Source: Burkholderiaceae bacterium
GTDB lineage: Bacteria > Pseudomonadota > Gammaproteobacteria > Burkholderiales > Burkholderiaceae_C
Direction: 5' to 3'
Length of the DNA: 10,164 nucleotides
NCBI GenBank assembly: GCA_031276435.1
Contig: JAISNB010000218.1
Location: forward strand, 1-10,164
In this document: in pieces, positions 7,020 through 10,164 of the stretch
Position numbering within the stretch: position 1 is the first letter of the stretch
How the letters are laid out: each line of letters opens with the position of its first letter
Made by a program: the position numbers and the translations under genes
The notes under the pieces: model-generated
Seen by the model: only the letters and a program-made list of their open reading frames with translations
The model's database searches: none
Told to the model about the DNA's origin: nothing

Positions 7020-7799
7020 CTACAGGCGCACGGTGATGCCGCGCTCGGCCATGCGCCGCTTGGCCTGCGCCACCGTGAATTCGCCGTAATGGAAGATGCT
7101 GGCAGCCAGCACCGCGTCGGCCTGGCCGTATTGCACGCCATCGGCCAAGTGATCGAGCGTGCCCACGCCGCCAGAGGCAATCACCGGAACCGGCACCGCC
7201 TCGGCCACGGCGCGCGTCAGCTCCAGATCGAAACCGCTTTTGGTGCCGTCCTTGTCCATGCTGGTCAGCAAAATCTCGCCCGCGCCATCGGCGGCCATGC
7301 GCCGCGCCCATTCAATGGCGTCCAGCCCCGTGTTCTTGCGCCCGCCGTGGCTGTAGACGTCCCACCCCTCGCCGCGCGCCAGCAGGTCGCTGCCTGCGCG
7401 GCGCTTGGCGTCGATGGCCACCACAATGCACTGCGCGCCGTACTTGCCCGAAGCGTCGCGAATCACCTGCGGATTGGCGATGGCCGCCGAATTGAAGCTG
7501 GTCTTGTCAGCGCCCGCGTTGAGCAACCGCCGCACATCTTCCACCGTGCGCACACCGCCGCCCACCGTCAGCGGAATGAACACCCGCGCGGCCACCGCTT
7601 CGATGATGTGCAAAATCAGGTCGCGCCCGTCGCTGGTGGCAGTGATGTCCAGAAACGTCAGCTCGTCGGCCCCCTGCTCGTTGTAGCGGGCGGCAATCTC
7701 CACCGGATCGCCCGCGTCGCGCAGTTCCACAAAGTTGACACCCTTGACCACGCGACCACCAGTCACGTCCAGGCAGGCAATGATGCGTTTGGCAAGCAT
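7020..7799 (-). CDS. hisF: HisF, imidazole glycerol phosphate synthase cyclase subunit
   Basis: HisF is the TIM-barrel half of imidazole glycerol phosphate synthase. It uses ammonia channelled from HisH to form imidazole glycerol phosphate and AICAR. The 259-residue length is standard. Catalytic Asp11 (IIACLDVTGGRVVKG, 6-20) and Asp130 (VVAIDAK, 126-132) are present, as are the phosphate-binding loops around LTVGGGVRT (77-85) and, near the C terminus, VIASGGVG. ATG 7799 gives the canonical MLAKRIIACLD start; the in-frame extension to 7859 is not family sequence. No Shine-Dalgarno precedes it, but GATAAT (minus strand, 7811-7806) ends 6 nt upstream. It is the first gene of the block. Its usual partners hisH and hisA do not precede it in this window, so the enzyme depends on HisH encoded elsewhere. 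Confidence 0.97.
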   Translation of the reverse strand: MLAKRIIACLDVTGGRVVKGVNFVELRDAGDPVEIAARYNEQGADELTFLDITATSDGRDLILHIIEAVAARVFIPLTVGGGVRTVEDVRRLLNAGADKTSFNSAAIANPQVIRDASGKYGAQCIVVAIDAKRRAGSDLLARGEGWDVYSHGGRKNTGLDAIEWARRMAADGAGEILLTSMDKDGTKSGFDLELTRAVAEAVPVPVIASGGVGTLDHLADGVQYGQADAVLAASIFHYGEFTVAQAKRRMAERGITVRL

Positions 7800-8106
7800 G
7801 GCGCAATTATCAGCCAGCCCGCGCAGCAGCGGGCAGCGGGGCGGCAAACCACCGGCCATTGGCAGTGCCGTGGGGCGAAGCGACGGCGCGGCGCAATCCG
7901 CTGGCCTTCATCTGTGCAACACCCTTCCCGTTCGCCCCTATCCCTTTTGAGGGGTAGAAGTGCTCCGAAGGGGCGGGAGAAGAAGGTGGGCAAAAAAACA
8001 ACATGCCGTGTGCCCGCTTTCTGCGTCGAAAGAAGGGGAAAGCGCCCGGCCGTTCAGTTTCTCGATAGAATGCCCTCTGGATTTTCACGGACTGAGGGCA
8101 AGCGAT
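7800..8106. other. 307-nt non-coding divergent region with inverted repeats between hisF and the putative metallopeptidase gene
   Basis: No plausible gene is visible here on either strand. Next to hisF there is a perfect 6-bp stem, GCCCGC (7817-7822) and GCGGGC (7829-7834), with a 6-nt loop. A second cluster at 7933-7975 has two mutually exclusive pairings: CGCCCCT (7933-7939) with AGGGGCG (7969-7975), and CTATCCC (7938-7944) with GGGGTAG (7951-7957, one G-U pair). A third stem, TGCCCTC (8071-8077) with GAGGGCA (8094-8100), sits just before ATG 8107. A -10-like TAGAAT (8066-8071) has no matching -35 box. Composition shifts from about 70% GC at the hisF side to clearly lower GC on the right. 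The look is of an intergenic repeat or a junction between chromosomal segments. Confidence 0.5.
8071..8100 (+). promoter_or_regulatory. Hairpin covering the Shine-Dalgarno of the putative metallopeptidase gene
   Basis: TGCCCTC (8071-8077) pairs perfectly over 7 bp with GAGGGCA (8094-8100). The 3' arm contains the only Shine-Dalgarno-like sequence, GAGGG (8094-8098), 8 nt before ATG 8107. If transcription starts upstream of 8071 the site would be sequestered. If the TAGAAT at 8066-8071 is the -10 box, the transcript would start too late to include the 5' arm. Confidence 0.35.
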
Positions 8107-8889
8107 ATGCGAGACAGCAGACGGCGCAACCGCAATATCGGCACGGTCAAGCAGGGGCATGGGCAAAATAACCGCATGTGCATCCCAGATTACTTGAGCA
8201 GTAAACATTGGTTGCACTATACCGAGCGTTTGACGGACCACAAGAAATTCGTGCACACGATCCAGGGGCATGAGTTTGTTTTTGTTGTGGAAAAGACCAG
8301 GGCGGATTGTTACCACGCTTGTTCGGTTGCTGATGTGGCGTTCATGCTCGCCCATATTCCGGCGTCGGATTATGGCAATTTGCGCTACATCGTCTTTCGC
8401 CAGCCCAAGCGCAAGGAAAACATCCTGTCCCCTGTATGGGGGCGCTGGGTATTGAGATACGAGTTTGAAGGTGAGCGCAAGCCCGCTGTTTTGCTTGAGG
8501 CATTTCCGAATTGTGAACAATTGCGATGGCCTAAAAGCTTGACACCCGAAGTCAGAAAAGAACTGGAACGGCTCAAAAAAGATGGACTCGTTTTTGTCAC
8601 CGACAAAAGAGGTTATACCGCCAACTTGATACCAGAAACCGCGCGCGCCACGCAACTGTACCGAACCCTGCTGCACGAAGTGGGACATTATGTGCAATAC
8701 CGCCAGTTCATGGGAGCATCATCGTCGGAATTTGCGGGAATGTCCGATGATGAACTGGATGATTATTTCTGGGACAGCATATCGAAGGAAGAAAAAGAAA
8801 AGTTCGCCCACGGCTATGCCGACAGGCTGCGGGATGATTTGCTGGCGCGCGGCCTTATCCCGTTTCCCAGCATTCCGGATGGGCGTTGA
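8107..8889 (+). CDS. Putative zinc metallopeptidase-like protein with HEVGH motif, unknown family
   Basis: I do not recognise a named family. The 260-residue product has a basic, Asn/Arg-rich N terminus (1-24). A mixed region with VADVAFMLAHIP (74-85) and RYIVFRQPKR (93-102) follows, then WGRWVLRYEFEGERKPAVLLEAF (111-133). A helix with HEVGHYVQY (190-198) comes next. His190, Glu191 and His194 form the HExxH zinc signature. About 35 residues on, the segment EEKEKFAHGYADRL (228-241) resembles the downstream glutamate-bearing helix of many zincins, so Glu229 or Glu231 may be the third ligand. No signal peptide is visible, so it is probably cytoplasmic. ATG 8107 has GAGGG 8 nt upstream; ATG 8176 (MCIPDYL) is an alternative that drops the low-complexity N terminus. 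GC content is markedly lower than in the his-tat block (45% in 8581-8640 against 75% in 7321-7380), suggesting horizontal acquisition. It could be an inactive relative. Confidence 0.8.
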   Translation: MRDSRRRNRNIGTVKQGHGQNNRMCIPDYLSSKHWLHYTERLTDHKKFVHTIQGHEFVFVVEKTRADCYHACSVADVAFMLAHIPASDYGNLRYIVFRQPKRKENILSPVWGRWVLRYEFEGERKPAVLLEAFPNCEQLRWPKSLTPEVRKELERLKKDGLVFVTDKRGYTANLIPETARATQLYRTLLHEVGHYVQYRQFMGASSSEFAGMSDDELDDYFWDSISKEEKEKFAHGYADRLRDDLLARGLIPFPSIPDGR

Positions 8890-8922
8890 TCCAGATGAAT
8901 CCTTTTTGATGGCATCACCCGC

Positions 8923-9012
8923 ATGGAGTTGCTCATTTTCATCGGCATCCAGGCCACCGGAAAATCGTCGTTCTGGCGCGAGCGTTTTGGGGACACGCAC
9001 TTGCGCATCTCG
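8923..9012 (+). pseudogene. 5' fragment of a P-loop polynucleotide-kinase-like ATPase gene
   Basis: From ATG 8923 the first 30 codons read like the N terminus of a bacterial P-loop kinase family (small AAA/zeta-toxin-like ATPases). The segment IFIGIQATGKSSFWRERFGD (5-24) contains a complete Walker A motif, G8-x4-G13-K14-S15, and ends in DTHLRIS. In intact relatives, as I remember them, this is followed by an LDMLxTRHRE segment and about 110 more residues. Here the sequence turns into unrelated residues (HALSHGHGG). The frame stays open to 9264, giving a chimeric 113-residue reading frame with no kinase core. It follows the metallopeptidase gene by 33 nt and lacks a clear Shine-Dalgarno. I judge it non-functional. 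The alternative is that the short chimeric protein is expressed. Confidence 0.7.
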
Positions 9013-9028
9013 CATGCCCTTTCGCATG
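9010..9028. repeat. 7-bp direct repeat TCGCATG at the truncation scar
   Basis: TCGCATG occurs at 9010-9016 and again at 9022-9028, in the short stretch where homology to the P-loop gene ends and before the yciB-like homology begins. Such a repeat could be a by-product of end joining or slippage at a deletion, but a 7-mer pair this close may also be chance. Confidence 0.35.
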
Positions 9029-9047
9029 GACACGGTGGCAGGAACAG

Positions 9048-9128
9048 CGGATGCTCCGGGTTCTTGTCAGTAATCTTGAAGGCGGCAGAAAAGAGAATGA
9101 CCGGAAACAGGTCGAAAAAGATTTTCAT
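9048..9128 (-). pseudogene. yciB: 5' fragment of a yciB (ispZ)-like inner-membrane protein gene
   Basis: On the minus strand from ATG 9128 the reading MKIFFDLFPVILFSAAFKIT followed by DKNPEHP is the characteristic N terminus of YciB, the intracellular septation protein A family. YciB is an inner-membrane protein of about 180-200 residues with several helices. Only about 27 codons match. The sequence then becomes Cys/Pro-rich and unrelated (LFLPPCPCERACEMRKC), though the frame stays open to 8814. All later transmembrane segments are missing, so it cannot be a working YciB. The fragment faces the P-loop fragment tail to tail, both having lost their 3' ends. A promoter-like sequence sits just upstream. 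A functional yciB elsewhere in the genome is likely. Confidence 0.65.
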
Positions 9129-9152
9129 GGCGCGCGCAAAAAATAAATGCAT

Positions 9153-9180
9153 ATTATGTGCGTTCCTCTGGGTATTTCCA
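9153..9180 (-). promoter_or_regulatory. Candidate sigma-70 promoter upstream of the yciB fragment
   Basis: On the minus strand TGGAAA (9180-9175, 4 of 6 to TTGACA) and CATAAT (9158-9153, 5 of 6 to TATAAT) are separated by 16 nt. They lie in an unusually A/T-rich patch 25-52 nt upstream of ATG 9128. This is a reasonable relic promoter of the truncated gene. There is no experimental support. Confidence 0.35.
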
Positions 9181-9207
9181 TATCCGGTCGCCTTGCTTGC
9201 GTGCACA

Positions 9208-9855
9208 TCAGATGCGGCGGGAATCCCCCTGTCGGAACAGCCCGCAGAGAAAGAGGGTGCTTGAGAGCGTCTCCAGGAGTTCCTCGTAGAGTTGCATCTT
9301 GATTGTGTCATAGCGAATATCGAGCGCAATGGCCACGAGGCCGCAGGCAATGGCGGGCCAAAACCAGCGCCAGGCGGCGCGCGAAGCCAGTTTTTGAAGG
9401 AAAAAGAGCAACGCGAGACCGGCGCAGGCATAAAGTGCCAGAAGGGCGTGAATCCAGGGCCGCGCGGCGGGGTTGGCGCCAGCGACGGTGTAGAACAGAT
9501 AATCCTGCATCTGCTCGTGGAACATGAACCGCTCATCCAGCGCCGCGAGCAACAAACACAAGGCCAGCCCACCCCAGAACCAGCACGCGCCTTTCTGCCC
9601 GTCACAAGCCGCGTTTTGGGCGTGAAGCCCGCACACGCTGGCAGAAGCCGCAAGCAGCATGCCTTGCTGCCAGGCAAGCGGCGCGTCCTCCGTGGCGAAG
9701 GCGAAAAGCAAATCGGGATACCATGCCACGCCAATTCCAGCGGCAACCGCGCAATTCAAGCCCAGCACGAGCGCCGCAAGCCAAAAGGCGCGCGAGCGGT
9801 GCGGGGCTTGCTTTGCTGCCCGCATTTCCGCCGTGTTCGTTTCTGCTGCCGCCAT
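9208..9855 (-). CDS. Six-helix integral membrane protein with a conserved-looking acidic/His motif, function unknown
   Basis: The 215-residue product begins with a polar segment (1-21). Six hydrophobic segments follow, at about 23-45, 60-78, 91-107, 134-154, 163-180 and 193-207. Charged residues sit at helix ends in a way that suggests a functional site. LDERFMFHE (106-114) follows helix 3, LDIRYD (178-183) follows helix 5, and YEELLE (190-195) precedes helix 6. I cannot name the family; the DE-x4-HE pattern recurs in uncharacterised membrane proteins and might bind metal or a charged substrate. ATG 9855 was chosen over ATG 9894 because it starts the polar lead-in, leaving 104 nt to the divergent gene at 9960. 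No good Shine-Dalgarno is seen for either. The gene is followed on the same strand by the yciB fragment. Confidence 0.75.
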   Translation of the reverse strand: MAAAETNTAEMRAAKQAPHRSRAFWLAALVLGLNCAVAAGIGVAWYPDLLFAFATEDAPLAWQQGMLLAASASVCGLHAQNAACDGQKGACWFWGGLALCLLLAALDERFMFHEQMQDYLFYTVAGANPAARPWIHALLALYACAGLALLFFLQKLASRAAWRWFWPAIACGLVAIALDIRYDTIKMQLYEELLETLSSTLFLCGLFRQGDSRRI

Positions 9856-9959
9856 TTGCCGATCATAGCCGTTTCCCCTGCCCCCGCAGTACAATGCCAG
9901 TGCCCTGAAATTGCAGGGGAAAGCCCCTCTTCACGAAGGCCCGAAAGGCAAGGAACACC
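9856..9959. promoter_or_regulatory. Divergent intergenic region with -10-like box and small hairpin
   Basis: TACAAT (9890-9895) is a 5-of-6 match to a -10 box on the plus strand, but no acceptable -35 box lies 15-19 nt upstream. A 5-bp stem, AGGGG (9915-9919) with CCCCT (9924-9928) and a 4-nt AAAG loop, would lie in the leader of the plus-strand gene. A shorter GCC/GGC pairing follows at about 9939-9949. The Shine-Dalgarno AAGGA is at 9950-9954. I do not recognise a known riboswitch. Confidence 0.4.
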
Positions 9960-10164
9960 ATGTGCAAAGGAAGCTGGAAATTCGTTCTGTTTTGCGTGCT
10001 CGCGTGTGGATGCGCAGCCTCGGGGGCAGAGGAAACGCCGAGGCGCTATTACAACCACGCCACGGAACTCACCCTGCGGGAAGCGCCTGCTGCCGACGCA
10101 GCGGCGCGCTTGCGCGTGCCGATCAACCAACCGCTGTTTCTTCTGGCGCGGGAAAACTCGAATT
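9960..10164 (+). CDS. Exported SH3-like protein or lipoprotein, 3' end cut by the window edge
   Basis: From ATG 9960 the frame is open to the window end (68 codons). The N terminus, MCKGSWKFVLFCVLACGCAA, is a signal peptide. L-A-C-G-Cys18 fits a lipobox, and Ser-Gly-Ala23 before Glu24 fits signal peptidase I cleavage, so it is exported either as a lipoprotein or as a soluble periplasmic protein. The mature part has HATELTLREAPAADAARL (33-50) followed by RVPINQPLFLLARE (51-64). This resembles the first strands of bacterial SH3-type repeats, where LxLRxxPxxxAxxL precedes a strand ending in a glycine/tryptophan turn. A strong Shine-Dalgarno, AAGGA at 9950-9954, lies 5 nt upstream. Start and export are well supported. 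The SH3 assignment is tentative because most of the domain is outside the window. Confidence 0.75.
   Translation, partial: MCKGSWKFVLFCVLACGCAASGAEETPRRYYNHATELTLREAPAADAAARLRVPINQPLFLLARENSN

Noticed and set aside
7933..7975. CRISPR-like repeat or attachment site
   Set aside because: There is no repeat-spacer periodicity, no integrase or cas gene, and no tRNA gene nearby; only local inverted repeats are present.
6711..8171. 486-codon open frame on the plus strand opposite hisI and hisF
   Set aside because: It is antisense to two unmistakable his enzymes and shows no motifs; long shadows are expected at this GC content.
7810..8697. 295-codon minus-strand open frame opposite the metallopeptidase gene
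   Set aside because: The plus-strand frame has the HEVGH motif, a Shine-Dalgarno and coherent composition. The minus reading crosses non-coding repeat sequence and has no domain.
9896..9959. Riboswitch upstream of the SH3-like gene
   Set aside because: The only clear pairing is a 5-bp stem; I could not match any known aptamer consensus.

Overview
The window reads as a chromosomal segment of a high-GC betaproteobacterium, most likely Burkholderiales and plausibly Comamonadaceae. The main evidence is the co-directional run hisF-hisI-hisE-(small membrane protein)-HIT-tatA-tatB-tatC, with separate hisI and hisE genes. A TatB carrying the long basic tail seen in that order supports this, as does an adjacent anchored HtrA-type protease with a Nif3-family gene. 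I could not run a similarity search, so the taxonomy rests on gene order and remembered protein sequences.

Layout. Positions 1-233 (minus) hold the start of a small exported Cys-containing protein cut by the window edge. Positions 298-1080 (minus) encode a Nif3/YbgI-type dinuclear metal protein. It is transcribed away from a single-PDZ, membrane-anchored HtrA/DegS-type serine protease (1140-2297, plus). That protease converges on a minus-strand block of nine genes. In transcription order these are hisF (7799-7020), hisI, hisE, a DUF4870-like membrane protein, a patatin-like phospholipase overlapping it by ATGA, a HIT protein, tatA, tatB and tatC (ending at 2377). Spacing is short throughout (from a 4-nt overlap to 75 nt), so one operon is plausible. 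It joins the end of histidine synthesis to the Sec-independent Tat exporter.

Upstream of hisF there is no hisA or earlier his gene. Instead there is a 307-nt stretch with inverted repeats and then a compositionally different segment (about 8.05-9.2 kb). This segment holds a lower-GC gene with an HEVGH zinc-protease motif and a scar in which two gene starts face each other with both 3' ends missing: a P-loop kinase-like gene and a yciB-like gene. After that come a six-helix membrane protein (minus) and the start of an exported SH3-like protein (plus) cut by the right edge.

The left 7.8 kb is well-conserved housekeeping sequence. The right 2.3 kb is accessory or rearranged and holds the least explained content. 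I do not see a complete new defence or mobile system. The best leads are the putative metallopeptidase, the double-truncation scar and the unexplained membrane protein.
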